NCBI RefSeq assembly: GCF_017254835.1
Contig: NZ_JAFKCW010000003.1
Coordinates: 434,001-498,000, forward strand
Source of the DNA: Algoriphagus aestuariicola
GTDB lineage: Bacteria; Bacteroidota; Bacteroidia; Cytophagales; Cyclobacteriaceae
Direction of reading: 5' to 3'
DNA: 64,000 nucleotides
Shown here: positions 34,417 to 42,936 of the stretch, piece by piece
How positions within the stretch are numbered: position 1 is the stretch's first letter
How the letters are laid out: each line of letters opens with the position of its first letter
Position numbers and translations under genes: made by a program
Notes under the pieces: model-generated
What the model saw: only the letters and a program-made list of their open reading frames with translations
The model's database searches: none
What the model was told of the DNA's origin: nothing

Positions 34417-35420
34417 TGCCTCGAACAAAAATCAAACAAGGAATCCAAATAGCACTGTCGCTGGCACTTGCTATTTGGATTTTTTGGCTTCTGTACAGAG
34501 ACATCGAGTTTACAAACTTGGTAGCTCAAGTAAGGTCTTCCAAATGGATTTGGATTCTTTTGTCGCTCGTCGTTTCCCTTTTTGGGTATTGGCTCCGGGG
34601 CTGGAGATGGGCGCTACTGATGAACTTTGACGAGGGGAAAGAGGTAAGCGCCAGCCGGAGTTATCACGCAGTGATGGTGGGCTACGTGGTAAATCTTCTC
34701 ATCCCAAGGGCAGGAGAGGTTGCGCGTTGCGGAGTCTTGTCCCGAACGAACGGAATCTCGATTGGGCGTCTGCTCGGTACCGTGATTGTGGAGCGAAGCA
34801 TTGACCTTCTTTTTTTGATTGGAATCATCCTGCTAGCCTTTTTGGTCGAAAACCAACTCTTTATATCTCTTGCCGGCGAAATGGTCGACCTGAACAGTCT
34901 CGGGGCAAAGCTGTTGAACAATCTCCCTATTTTCTTGGCTGGAGTCGCAGTATTCGTGTTGCTCGTATATTATCTCGGCAGAAAATTCAGAAACAGCGGG
35001 CTCATTCAAAAGGCGCAAAGTTTTGGGAGGCAAGTGGTATTTGGGATAAAGAGTATTTCTGACTTGAAAAACCCATGGGGGTTTTGGGGAAGCTCCATCT
35101 TGATCTGGGTGATCTACTTTTTCACCATGTATACCGTATCGCTCGCAATCCAAAGTACTGCCAACTTGACACCAGGAGAGGTCCTTTTGGTGATGGTAAT
35201 GGGAACTATTGGCATGGTCGCCCCGGTGCAAGGGGGTATAGGTACATTTCACGCACTGGTGGCTTATATTTTGATACAATTTGGCGTGTCGGAATCCGAC
35301 GGGAAAATCTTCGCCGCGATCATCCATGGTACTCAGGTAATCCTAGTGCTCATCGCCGGTTTTATTAGCTGGCTGATCATGGTGAGAATACCCGCTTGGA
35401 TTAAACCCGACAAGGTCTAA
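34416..35420 (+). CDS. YbhN/AglD-type (LPG synthase TM fold) membrane protein
   Basis: 334 aa, UPF0104 / lysylphosphatidylglycerol-synthase TM-region family. About eight TM segments; typical motifs are WLRGWRWALLM, VGYVVNLLIPRAGEVARCGVLSR (family NxxxPxRxGExxR) and GMVAPVQGGIGTFHALVAYIL (PxxGGxG). Only the membrane domain is present, with no C-terminal aminoacyl-transfer domain. Members are thought to move or modify lipids. It overlaps panD by one base (TGATG), a conserved but functionally unexplained linkage. Confidence 0.88.
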   Translation: MPRTKIKQGIQIALSLALAIWIFWLLYRDIEFTNLVAQVRSSKWIWILLSLVVSLFGYWLRGWRWALLMNFDEGKEVSASRSYHAVMVGYVVNLLIPRAGEVARCGVLSRTNGISIGRLLGTVIVERSIDLLFLIGIILLAFLVENQLFISLAGEMVDLNSLGAKLLNNLPIFLAGVAVFVLLVYYLGRKFRNSGLIQKAQSFGRQVVFGIKSISDLKNPWGFWGSSILIWVIYFFTMYTVSLAIQSTANLTPGEVLLVMVMGTIGMVAPVQGGIGTFHALVAYILIQFGVSESDGKIFAAIIHGTQVILVLIAGFISWLIMVRIPAWIKPDKV

Positions 35421-35453
35421 CTTCGTATCCACACCCAGCTAAACAATAAAAAA

Positions 35454-36140
35454 ATGATTATCGTAATCGTTGTCGTATTTGCAATTCTTGGATTTGTCGT
35501 CAGCAGCAAGCTGAAAAGCAAATTCAAAAAATACTCCCAGACGGCACTTCAAGCCAACCTCTCCGGAGCCGAAATCGCCAAATTGATGCTTGCCGACCAT
35601 AACATCCACGATGTCCAGGTAGTTTGCGTCGAAGGTCAACTGACCGACCACTATAATCCGATGAACAAAACCGTCAACCTGTCTCCAGATGTATATTATG
35701 GACGAAATGCTGCCGCTACCGCAGTGGCTGCCCACGAGTGCGGGCACGCCGTCCAGCATGCGACGTCCTATGCTTGGCTTAAGATGCGCTCAGCACTAGT
35801 ACCGGTTCAAAACGTCTCCGGAAAGATTCTGAACGTAGTCTTGATCGCCTCTCTTTTCGGCGGCTTTGCTCTGGGGCTACCGGTACCGTTTATCGGATAC
35901 ATTGTGGTAGGCGCCTATTCTGTGATGACTTTGTTCACCTTAGTCACTTTGCCAGTGGAATTCGACGCGTCCAACAGAGCCCTAGCTTGGGTACAGACGC
36001 GCAACATAGTCACCAAGCCAGAGTATGAAATGTCCAAAGACGCATTGCATTGGGCGGCCATGACTTACGTAGTCGCTGCGTTGGCCTCTTTGGCGACCCT
36101 CGCCTACTACATCATGGTCTTCTTTGGCAACCGCGATTGA
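35454..36140 (+). CDS. Membrane zinc metallopeptidase (YugP type)
   Basis: 228 aa, Zn_peptidase_2 family. An N-terminal TM helix (residues 2-18) is followed by a cytoplasmic or lumenal segment with the zinc motif HECGH (H94, E95, H98) in AVAAHECGHAVQHA. Two or three TM helices follow (LNVVLIASLFGGFALGLPV, YIVVGAYSVMTLFTLVTLPV) and then LPVEFDASNRALAW, whose Glu is the usual third ligand. Substrate unknown. Same strand as the YbhN-like gene, 33 nt gap; ends at a terminator. Confidence 0.9.
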   Translation: MIIVIVVVFAILGFVVSSKLKSKFKKYSQTALQANLSGAEIAKLMLADHNIHDVQVVCVEGQLTDHYNPMNKTVNLSPDVYYGRNAAATAVAAHECGHAVQHATSYAWLKMRSALVPVQNVSGKILNVVLIASLFGGFALGLPVPFIGYIVVGAYSVMTLFTLVTLPVEFDASNRALAWVQTRNIVTKPEYEMSKDALHWAAMTYVVAALASLATLAYYIMVFFGNRD

Positions 36141-36160
36141 TAGGGGCAAAAATAAAAACC

Positions 36161-36188
36161 GAAAAGGGGCAAGCAGTTGTCCCTTTTC
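36161..36188 (+). terminator. Terminator after the zinc peptidase gene
   Basis: GAAAAGGGGCAA-gcag-TTGTCCCTTTTC hairpin (one G:T pair) followed by a long T run; closes the panC-panD-flippase-peptidase unit. Confidence 0.85.
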
Positions 36189-36241
36189 TTTTTTTTGGGG
36201 TATATTTTCGGGAAGAAGTCAAACCCAAAATATAATTCCCC

Positions 36242-37381
36242 ATGTATTTTCAATTATCGGAGGAGCAGCTTGCCGTGAGGGACGCTGCTAGAGAATTTGC
36301 CAAATTAGAGTTACTCCCTGGAGTAGTTGAGCGTGACACCAACGCGGTTTTTCCCAAAGAGCAAGTCAAAAAAATGGGCGAGCTGGGCTTCCTAGGCATG
36401 ATGGTAGATCCCAAATACAGCGGGGGAGGTATGGATACGATTTCATATGTCTTGGCAATGGAAGAGTTGTCCAAGATCGACGCTTCCGCCTCTGTGGCAA
36501 TGTCGGTAAACAATTCGCTTGTCTGCTGGGGCCTGGAAAAGTATGGTACGGAAGAACAAAAGCAAAAGTACCTCACCCGACTTGCGAGCGGCGAGGTTTT
36601 GGGAGCTTTTTGCCTCTCTGAACCCGAAGCAGGCTCGGATGCCACATCCCAAAGAACCGTCGCTGAAAAGAAAGAAGACCACTACCTGCTCAACGGCGTA
36701 AAAAACTGGATCACTAACGGTTCTTCCGCTTCAATATATCTCGTATTTGCCCAGACTGATTCCCAAAAAGCACACAAAGGCATTTCCGTTTTTATTGTCG
36801 AAAAAGGATGGGAAGGTTTTGTGGTTGGAAAGAAGGAGGACAAATTGGGTATCAGGGGCTCCGATACGCATTCTCTGATTTTCACGGATGTGAAAGTTCC
36901 CTTTGAAAACAGAATTGGAGAGGAAGGATTTGGATTTTCCTATGCCATGGAAACCTTAAACGGGGGAAGGATAGGCATCGCGGCGCAGGCTCTCGGAATT
37001 GCGGCGGGAGCCTATGAATTGGCCCTTGCCTATTCCAAAGAGAGGAAAACCTTCGGCAAGCCCATCAGCCAGCATCAGTCTATCCAATTCAAACTTGCCG
37101 ATATGGCCACTCAGATAGAAGCCGCTAGGCTTTTGGTGCATAAAGCCGCATGGCTCAAAGACGAGGGCAAAGACTATACACAAGCCTCTGCCATGGCAAA
37201 AGTTTTCGCCTCAGAGACCGCAATGAACGTCACCATAGAAGCAGTCCAAATTCACGGTGGTTACGGGTACGTGAAGGAATACCACGTGGAAAGATTGATG
37301 CGCGACGCCAAAATCACCCAGATCTACGAGGGCACTTCGGAAATCCAGCGAATCGTCATCTCTAGGGGGATTCTCAGATAA
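36242..37381 (+). CDS. Acyl-CoA dehydrogenase
   Basis: 379 aa FAD-dependent short/medium-chain-type acyl-CoA dehydrogenase. It shows the signature GAFCLSEPEAGSDA (FAD/substrate region), KNWITNGSSASIYLVFAQT, the C-terminal IHGGYGYVKEYHVERLMRDAKI, and YEGTSEIQRIVISR with the catalytic base Glu363. It oxidises acyl-CoA to trans-2-enoyl-CoA and passes electrons to ETF. Chain length is not deducible. No other beta-oxidation gene adjoins; a 254 nt non-coding stretch separates it from the AraC regulator downstream, which might control it or neighbours. Confidence 0.95.
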   Translation: MYFQLSEEQLAVRDAAREFAKLELLPGVVERDTNAVFPKEQVKKMGELGFLGMMVDPKYSGGGMDTISYVLAMEELSKIDASASVAMSVNNSLVCWGLEKYGTEEQKQKYLTRLASGEVLGAFCLSEPEAGSDATSQRTVAEKKEDHYLLNGVKNWITNGSSASIYLVFAQTDSQKAHKGISVFIVEKGWEGFVVGKKEDKLGIRGSDTHSLIFTDVKVPFENRIGEEGFGFSYAMETLNGGRIGIAAQALGIAAGAYELALAYSKERKTFGKPISQHQSIQFKLADMATQIEAARLLVHKAAWLKDEGKDYTQASAMAKVFASETAMNVTIEAVQIHGGYGYVKEYHVERLMRDAKITQIYEGTSEIQRIVISRGILR

Positions 37382-37603
37382 TCTGGTTTATCTTATCACC
37401 TAGTTCATGGACACGCCACCAGGGTATTTAGCCGATTGTTAGTGGAGAATTTTGACATGTTATCACAATTAAAGCTTTATCAAAACTTACGAAATCAAAT
37501 AGTTAAATTCCCCGAAACGGTATAATTCCAAATTTTTATCTCTGTTTTTTTATTTTCCTTTAGCATTTTATAGAATATTACTGTTTTCGCTTTGGAAAAA
37601 TTA

Positions 37604-37611
37604 TATTTTTG
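37604..37611 (+). promoter_or_regulatory. -7 box of the AraC-family gene
   Basis: TATTTTTG (TAnnTTTG), 24 nt before the ATG at 37636. No TTTG is found at the proper -33 distance; a TTTG is present but too close (37591). The preceding 220 nt are very A/T rich. Confidence 0.4.
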
Positions 37612-37635
37612 CGAATTAACTTTTATTCCGATTTC

Positions 37636-38565
37636 ATGGATTATTACAACAAAGTCATAGAATCAGTCCACGTACGATTTTTGAAAGGCAACAACTTCAA
37701 GATTGAGAAGCCAGTAAGCGTGGTGGGCTACGAAGAAAACGAAAACAGCCTCATCCTCCTCCACCATGGCACTCTGAAATTTGGCGAAGATCAGGAGCTG
37801 GTCAATGAAGGCGAAGTGCTCTTTGTGCCCAAAGGCCAAAAAATTCAAGTCACCTTTGGCACCGGAGCGAAGAGAAATGAAGTGGACATGGAGCAGTTTG
37901 GTGACAACAGGCGCAAATACCTCCAAAGCATCAGCTTCAAGGATATCAAAACCAGTGAAGACGACTGCATTTCCTTGGTGCAATTCGAGTCTAAAGTCTT
38001 TGACGTGGTCAACTTTTTCAACTCCCTCGACATCCCACCTTTTATCATCCGCTTCAATGACCGCATCACCACGCTAGTCGAAGATATCATCAAGGAGTTG
38101 GAAGCCGCCAATGTTGGAAAAGAAAGATCGCTTAAAGCCCAGACGGAAGTTTTGGTGATCGAGCTGCTCCGCCATATTCTGAAAAACCGACTCTTCACCG
38201 AGGAGCTGTCTACCAACTCGACTTATTTCAAAGACCCAAGGCTGATTGACTTATTTAATTTCATTAAAGCGAATATCGGCGGGGATCTGTCCAATAAAGT
38301 ACTTGCCAAGGTGGCAAATGTATCCGAGGACTACGTAGGCCAATACTTCAAGATGCTGACGGGCATCAATCCCCAAGACTACATCGAATACCAGCGCATG
38401 GAGGCAGCGGTGGAGCTCCTACGAACCACCAAAAAATCCATACGGGATATCGGAAAAGAGGTAGGATACAAAGACACTGCTTACTTCTGTCGCCGATTCA
38501 AGATGATGTACGGCGTTCCTGCCGGTAAAATGCGCCGCAGGGAGTCCCTGATCAATATTCAATAA
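37636..38565 (+). CDS. AraC family transcriptional regulator
   Basis: 309 aa. The N-terminal ~120 residues look like a cupin-type sensing domain (SLILLHHGTLKFGEDQELVNEGEVLFVPKGQKIQVTF). The last ~100 residues are the double helix-turn-helix: LSNKVLAKVANVSEDYVGQYFKMLTGINPQDYIEYQRM and IRDIGKEVGYKDTAYFCRRFKMMYGVPAGKMR. ATG at 37636 chosen; an upstream TTG lies within the -7 box. Ligand unknown. Its 3' end overlaps the convergent GGGPS gene by 14 nt. Confidence 0.93.
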   Translation: MDYYNKVIESVHVRFLKGNNFKIEKPVSVVGYEENENSLILLHHGTLKFGEDQELVNEGEVLFVPKGQKIQVTFGTGAKRNEVDMEQFGDNRRKYLQSISFKDIKTSEDDCISLVQFESKVFDVVNFFNSLDIPPFIIRFNDRITTLVEDIIKELEAANVGKERSLKAQTEVLVIELLRHILKNRLFTEELSTNSTYFKDPRLIDLFNFIKANIGGDLSNKVLAKVANVSEDYVGQYFKMLTGINPQDYIEYQRMEAAVELLRTTKKSIRDIGKEVGYKDTAYFCRRFKMMYGVPAGKMRRRESLINIQ

Positions 38566-39301
38566 AATTGTAGGATTGCTTGACATCCAGGACCTCGGCC
38601 AAAAAGCCGGGGTCTTTTTCAATAGCATTGCCGATCACAACCAAATCAGCCCCCGCTTCATATGCGGCTCTAACCTTCTCCGGAGAATTCAGTCCACCGC
38701 CCACGATGAGCGGACAATTCACGGATCTTTTTACTTCGGCTATGATGCTTGGGCTGACTGGGACCCTAGCTCCGCTTCCTGCATCCAAATAAAAATAGCG
38801 CATGCCGAGGAATTTCCCGGCCAACGCGGTTGCCCTCACCAAATCTATATCTCCGTTTGACAGGGGCAATGTTTGGCTCACTGAATGCACACTGAGCAGC
38901 TCACCGCCATTTACCAGCAAGTATCCTGTCGGCAGCACCTCCAATCCCATCTCAGCCACTTGCGGAGCAGCTTTGACTTGCTGGGAAATCAGAAATTCGG
39001 GGTTTCGCCCTGAGATCAGGCTCATAAACAGAATTGCGTCGGCATTGGGAGACAGTTGCAGATGGGAGCCTGGGAAAATGCATATCGGGATTTCGCCTGC
39101 TAGTGGCTTTAGCGACTGAATGGCTTCCTCAAATACCGAGGCAACCAAACCGCTACCCCCCACTAGGATCAGGTCAAGTGGTGACTCCTTCAGCCACGAG
39201 AATTGAGGGACTGAGTTTGTTTTCTCGGGGTCGATCAGCCAGGCAAGTCCCTTTCTGCGGTTTTTCGAGAGGGACTTGAGGAGATTACTTACCCTTTTCA
39301 C
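38552..39301 (-). CDS. Geranylgeranylglyceryl phosphate synthase family (GGGPS/PcrB)
   Basis: 249 aa TIM barrel. It joins glycerol-1-phosphate to a polyprenyl diphosphate, a step best known from archaeal ether lipids but shown in some Bacteroidota such as Flavobacterium. Motifs: WLIDPEKT, LILVGGSGLVAS, ICIFPGSHLQLSPNADAILFMSLISGRNPEFLI, YFYLDAGSGARVPVSP, and the phosphate-binding IVGGGLNSPEKV and VVIGNAIEKD. The glycerol source and later ether-lipid genes are not in this window. It overlaps the AraC gene end (14 nt) and the upstream small membrane gene (17 nt). Confidence 0.93.
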   Translation of the reverse strand: MKRVSNLLKSLSKNRRKGLAWLIDPEKTNSVPQFSWLKESPLDLILVGGSGLVASVFEEAIQSLKPLAGEIPICIFPGSHLQLSPNADAILFMSLISGRNPEFLISQQVKAAPQVAEMGLEVLPTGYLLVNGGELLSVHSVSQTLPLSNGDIDLVRATALAGKFLGMRYFYLDAGSGARVPVSPSIIAEVKRSVNCPLIVGGGLNSPEKVRAAYEAGADLVVIGNAIEKDPGFLAEVLDVKQSYNFIEY

Positions 39302-39665
39302 TTGATTTCACTTCGGCTGGAGAAGAAAAAATCTGATGGAACAATTTGTCTTTGGCTAGTGCCAAGCCCAAAATCACCAGTCTTTGGGTAAAGCTGGGCC
39401 AGAATGTAGCCCCTTTTGATTTGCTCAGGCGTTTTTTAATGTCTTCGTTGAGCAGGCCTTCCCTCTCGAGAACCTCCATTGCTTTGTCCGTGGGTTTTAC
39501 CTTCTTCTTTCGCGTTGCCTTGACTATCCCGTAGGTCAGCAGTGCGCCGACAGCCACCACGGCGCCAACTTTTAGCAAGTCCTCAGACTCCTTCTTCAGC
39601 AATTCCAGCTGTTTGGCAAGCGTCTGCTCGAGTTCCTCTGGCGTCTTATCCATTCTATTGCTCAT
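39285..39665 (-). CDS. Small membrane-associated hypothetical protein
   Basis: 126 aa. A Glu/Lys-rich N-terminal helix (TPEELEQTLAKQLELLKKESEDL) is followed by one TM segment (about residues 30-48, LKVGAVVAVGALLTYGIV), a basic stretch ATRKKKVKP, and a more hydrophobic C-terminal region (TQRLVILGLALAKDKLF). It overlaps the holin-like gene by 11 nt and the GGGPS gene by 17 nt, so the three are translated from one mRNA. The pairing with a holin-III-like protein suggests a shared envelope role. Internal ATG at residue 5 is an alternative start. Confidence 0.7.
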   Translation of the reverse strand: MSNRMDKTPEELEQTLAKQLELLKKESEDLLKVGAVVAVGALLTYGIVKATRKKKVKPTDKAMEVLEREGLLNEDIKKRLSKSKGATFWPSFTQRLVILGLALAKDKLFHQIFSSPAEVKSSEKGK

Positions 39666-40032
39666 TTTCTTCCTTTTCTTCTTGCTCCGATTTCAATTTT
39701 GCCTTAAAAATAAAGTCTTTGAGCATCAGCTCGACCCGCTGCTGAATACGCAGGGAGTCCCTGGTAAGGATCATCGCCAAGACTACCAAAAAATAAAGCA
39801 AGGCAACGATCAAAAAGCCCAGATACGGACTCTTGGTAAGTTGGCTCAGAAAAAATGCAAGGGAAAGTGATAGAAAAAGGAACACAAGAAGGAGCATGCT
39901 GCCGATCAAAACAAGTAAAATCAAACGCGACAAAATCCCAACAAACTCATCTTGGATTTCTTGCTTGACTATTCCGATTCGGGCCTCAATGATTCCCTTT
40001 ACTGTTTGGACGATTTCGCCTATTTTCAACAT
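39655..40032 (-). CDS. Phage-holin-III-like (DUF1469) membrane protein
   Basis: 125 aa. Two adjacent TM helices (about residues 35-60 and 68-90: LILLVLIGSMLLLVFLFLSL and LGFLIVALLYFLVVLAMIL) are flanked by amphipathic N-terminal (VKGIIEARIGIVKQEIQDEF) and charged C-terminal (KLKSEQEEKEENEQ) regions. This is the layout of the phage_holin_3_6 / DUF1469 family, a chromosomal envelope protein in many Bacteroidota; no phage genes are near. First gene of the overlapping trio ending with GGGPS. Confidence 0.82.
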   Translation of the reverse strand: MLKIGEIVQTVKGIIEARIGIVKQEIQDEFVGILSRLILLVLIGSMLLLVFLFLSLSLAFFLSQLTKSPYLGFLIVALLYFLVVLAMILTRDSLRIQQRVELMLKDFIFKAKLKSEQEEKEENEQ

Positions 40033-40117
40033 AATCCGGGTTTTTACGACTTTTTTCCCCTAACATTTTCCGAATATACTGGAAAACGGAGGAGCAAAAA
40101 AATCGCCGAAGGTCTCT

Positions 40118-40702
40118 TTAGCCGGCCTCCTCGTAAAACTTGAACCTCAAAACCAGCTCCAGAGCTACCAAAATGGCCTGATTGATGGGATACTGCGTGG
40201 TGAGGGACTCATCCACATCATACAGCCGGGTATAGAAAGCCATAGCCATGGGGATATCCAACCCCGAATTGATGCGGGAGGTCGCATCGGCATAGTCCTG
40301 CGGTTTATTGGTCTTGAGCACCTTGCAAGTGATCAGCTCCTTTTGCCCGTACTTGTTTTTGCGGGCAGAAGCACCAAAAAGCCTGCAGATCAATCCTCGG
40401 CCTCCGTAGTTTCCACAAAAACCTTTGGTCTGATCCTCCGATTGAGATCTATACAGGACGCAGATTTCCAATTCGTCCTGCAAAGCCAGTCGGTTGGCAA
40501 CATCCTCGGCTACTCCCTTTTCATACAGATCAAAAGCCAAAGGCAAAAACTCCAATGGCGACGCGGGTATTTTCGGGTTGGCGCAGCAAAATCCGCATCC
40601 AGACACGCAAGCCAGCCCCCCATCGGTTTGAAATTGGCGGGATTCGGATTCAAGCTGGCGAAAGACCTCCTTCACCGCTTCGGATTTTTCAAATAGATTC
40701 AT
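40118..40702 (-). CDS. YkgJ family cysteine cluster protein
   Basis: 194 aa from the ATG at 40702 (the upstream in-frame start adds 21 unlikely residues). Family signature: an N-terminal CVSGCGFCCANP cluster (C-x3-C-x2-CC) and later cysteines in GFCGNYGGRGLICRLFG and LITCKVLK, expected to bind zinc or an Fe-S cluster. Function of the family is unknown. Soluble, no signal peptide. Separate from the holin-like trio by 85 nt on the same strand; divergent from the LOG gene at 40855. Confidence 0.88.
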   Translation of the reverse strand: MNLFEKSEAVKEVFRQLESESRQFQTDGGLACVSGCGFCCANPKIPASPLEFLPLAFDLYEKGVAEDVANRLALQDELEICVLYRSQSEDQTKGFCGNYGGRGLICRLFGASARKNKYGQKELITCKVLKTNKPQDYADATSRINSGLDIPMAMAFYTRLYDVDESLTTQYPINQAILVALELVLRFKFYEEAG

Positions 40703-40854
40703 TTCAGACAATAAGGATGCAAAAGTAGAGCGAGATTCACCCAAAAAAATCCCGTCCTTCACCATTTTTTTTCACTGATATTCAGAACGTTAGTTTTTCA
40801 TCCTTCACAAAAACCACCTATTGAGTCTGAGAATCGTTTTTTTGAAAGACCAAA

Positions 40855-41589
40855 ATGAGCAACATGAGCGAACTGGAAGACAAAAAAGCCGAAGAGCGTA
40901 TTCGGAGAGCCTTCAAGGAAAGAGACTGGAGTGAGATCCGAAGCGAGGATTCCTGGGCAATTTTCAAAGTGATGTCTGAATTTGTCGAGGGCTATGAAAA
41001 ACTCGCCAAGATTGGACCCTGCGTCTCGATCTTTGGCTCTGCCCGTACGCCCCGCGACCACGAATACTATCAAATGGCCGAAGAAATCGCCGCCAAACTC
41101 GTAAGGCATGGCTACGGCGTCATCACCGGCGGAGGCCCCGGCATCATGGAAGCGGGCAACAAGGGAGCTTATTCGGAGGGAGGAAAGTCAGTGGGCTTGA
41201 ACATCATGTTGCCCTTTGAGCAATTCAACAACATCTACATCGACCGTGATAAGCTGATGAACTTTGACTATTTCTTTGTCCGCAAAGTCATGTTCATCCG
41301 CTATTCCCAGGGCTTTGTTGTACTGCCAGGCGGCTTCGGCACACTGGATGAGTTTTTCGAGGCACTTACCCTTATCCAAACTAACAAGATCGGACGCTTC
41401 CCGATCGTCTTGGTGGGCAAGTCCTATTGGGAAGGTCTCGTGGATTGGATCAAAAACACGCTCCTTGCCAGACTCAACTACATCATCGAGGAAGATCTGG
41501 AACTCTTCACCGTGGTGGACAATGCAACCGAAGCCGTGAAGGTCATCGACGACTTCTACAGCAAGTATCTGCTGAGTCCAAATTTCTGA
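40855..41589 (+). CDS. LOG family protein (TIGR00730), longer form
   Basis: 244 aa Rossmann-fold lysine-decarboxylase-like/LOG family. It has the nucleotide-binding GGGPGIMEAGNKGA and PGGFGTLDEFFEALTLIQT motifs (PGGxGTxxE), which define cytokinin riboside 5'-monophosphate phosphoribohydrolases. In bacteria the substrate is probably a nucleotide monophosphate. The N-terminal ~55 residues form an extra helical region (RIRRAFKERDWSEIRSED). A second, shorter LOG protein lies at 42243-42806. Start at the first of two ATGs. Confidence 0.92.
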   Translation: MSNMSELEDKKAEERIRRAFKERDWSEIRSEDSWAIFKVMSEFVEGYEKLAKIGPCVSIFGSARTPRDHEYYQMAEEIAAKLVRHGYGVITGGGPGIMEAGNKGAYSEGGKSVGLNIMLPFEQFNNIYIDRDKLMNFDYFFVRKVMFIRYSQGFVVLPGGFGTLDEFFEALTLIQTNKIGRFPIVLVGKSYWEGLVDWIKNTLLARLNYIIEEDLELFTVVDNATEAVKVIDDFYSKYLLSPNF

Positions 41590-41623
41590 TTGGTCGGAAG
41601 CGGCGGGAATCTATGGGTTGCGC

Positions 41624-42127
41624 TCAGGCGAGCTTCAGCTTGAGCTCTCCCTGTCTTTTGACGACTTTCAGATCGAAGTATTGGTTGATAAAGGCCTTAC
41701 AGTGGTTTTCTGCCCAGTCTGCCCGCGACTCCGAGTCGTAAAGAAGCGTCATGCGTAGCATCGTTTTCACGTACTGCTCATGCTGCCCGAGTTCAAGCAG
41801 CCATGCGATCAAGGTCGACTCCCACTCTTCTTTGAATTTTTCAAAATGGGTACGACCGTCAAAAAGTAACTCAAGTTGGTTGTCCCGGTTTTTGTAGCGG
41901 TAGATACCACAAAGCTGCCTGTAGATCATCCTGACCCGCTCTGCTGGAAAATCAAACGTGTCCAAGATCTTGGAATAGGTCTGATCCATAAGCTGGAGCG
42001 GATTGTAAAGGTAGGTGTAAGAACGCTTGAGCTCGTAAACCATCTGGTCCATCAACTCCTCTTCCAAAGCATACTGCGCCTGTCTGAGGATGTAATTTTT
42101 GTCCAGCGGAAAAAGCTTTTCGATCAT
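41624..42127 (-). CDS. Hypothetical soluble protein
   Basis: 167 aa from the ATG at 42127 (a TTG 21 nt upstream is the alternative). No signal peptide or TM. Predominantly helical, rich in aromatic and charged residues (RSYTYLYNPLQLMDQTYSKI, MIYRQLCGIYRYKNRDNQ, ESTLIAWLLELGQHEQYVKTMLRM). It ends in a basic stretch VVKRQGELKLKLA. I do not recognise the family. It is on the same strand as the shorter LOG gene (115 nt downstream of it) and may share its transcript. Confidence 0.65.
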   Translation of the reverse strand: MIEKLFPLDKNYILRQAQYALEEELMDQMVYELKRSYTYLYNPLQLMDQTYSKILDTFDFPAERVRMIYRQLCGIYRYKNRDNQLELLFDGRTHFEKFKEEWESTLIAWLLELGQHEQYVKTMLRMTLLYDSESRADWAENHCKAFINQYFDLKVVKRQGELKLKLA

Positions 42128-42242
42128 GCAGCGTTGGGATTCTGGCAAAAATACAATTTATCTTCTTTATACCATGTATAAGGCCAAGCAAAAGCATGCT
42201 TTTAGCCATTGAAATCCCCAAAGTTTGCATCTTTTTTTCAGC

Positions 42243-42806
42243 CTACCAGTCTGACGGTCGTCGGGCCTGGTAAGCGGCCATTTGGTCCAAGAGATCTACT
42301 GGATCATCCGAGACAATAAGCAGCTCCTCCTGCTCGGGATACAAAAAGCCAGCTTCCATGGCATGGCTTAAGAAGTCGATCAACTTGTCATAGTATCCAT
42401 TGACGTTGAACAGCGCGAGTGGCTTTTGGATATACCGGAGCTGATTCAAGGTCATGATCTCAAAAAGCTCCTCCAAGGTACCTATTCCCCCAGGCAAGGC
42501 GATGAAGCCATCCCCACGCTCGGCCATCAGCCACTTGCGGTCACGCATGGTCTCCACTATGATCAGCTCGGTACAGCCCTGATGAGCCACCTCTCGGTCG
42601 ACCAGCTTTTGGGGGATAATTCCCAAAACCTCTTTGCCCGCAGCCAGCATCTCATCAGCTATGACCCCCATCAAGCCTACCCTGCCCGCTCCGTAGACCA
42701 AAGAATAATCCCGTCGGATCATCTCCTGTACCAACGCCCTCGCTGCAGCTTCAAAGACACTGTTGTTTCCCTTTCTCGAGCCGCAATAAATCGTGATCTT
42801 TTTCAT
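42243..42806 (-). CDS. LOG family protein (TIGR00730), short form
   Basis: 187 aa, close to plant LOG and E. coli PpnN core length. Starts KKITIYCGSRKG. It has VYGAGRVGLMG (canonical GGGxxGLMG) and LPGGIGTLEELFEIMTLNQL, with the catalytic Arg/Glu environment ETMRDRKWLMAE. Probable nucleotide 5'-monophosphate phosphoribohydrolase. Divergent from rdgB, which also removes unwanted nucleotides; both could serve nucleotide clean-up. ATG at 42806 chosen (an ATG two codons upstream is possible). Confidence 0.93.
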   Translation of the reverse strand: MKKITIYCGSRKGNNSVFEAAARALVQEMIRRDYSLVYGAGRVGLMGVIADEMLAAGKEVLGIIPQKLVDREVAHQGCTELIIVETMRDRKWLMAERGDGFIALPGGIGTLEELFEIMTLNQLRYIQKPLALFNVNGYYDKLIDFLSHAMEAGFLYPEQEELLIVSDDPVDLLDQMAAYQARRPSDW

Positions 42807-42883
42807 ATCCACGAAAATAAGACAGGGGAATCACTGAAGAAAACCGAAAAGTACAGAAACCCATTTCTGCTCCATAATTCCAA

Positions 42884-42910
42884 TTGTCCGCCGCCTTTGC
42901 ACTACCTTTG
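42884..42910 (+). promoter_or_regulatory. rdgB promoter
   Basis: TTG at 42884-42886 and TACCTTTG (TAnnTTTG) at 42903-42910, spacer 16 nt, ATG 26 nt further. The spacing is slightly short but both elements match. Confidence 0.5.
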
Positions 42911-42936
42911 GGCATCTTAAACCGAAAAATCCGTAC

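Noticed and set aside
39655-40032. Prophage remnant
   Set aside because: The holin-like protein belongs to a chromosomal envelope family; no phage structural, lysis or integrase genes nearby.
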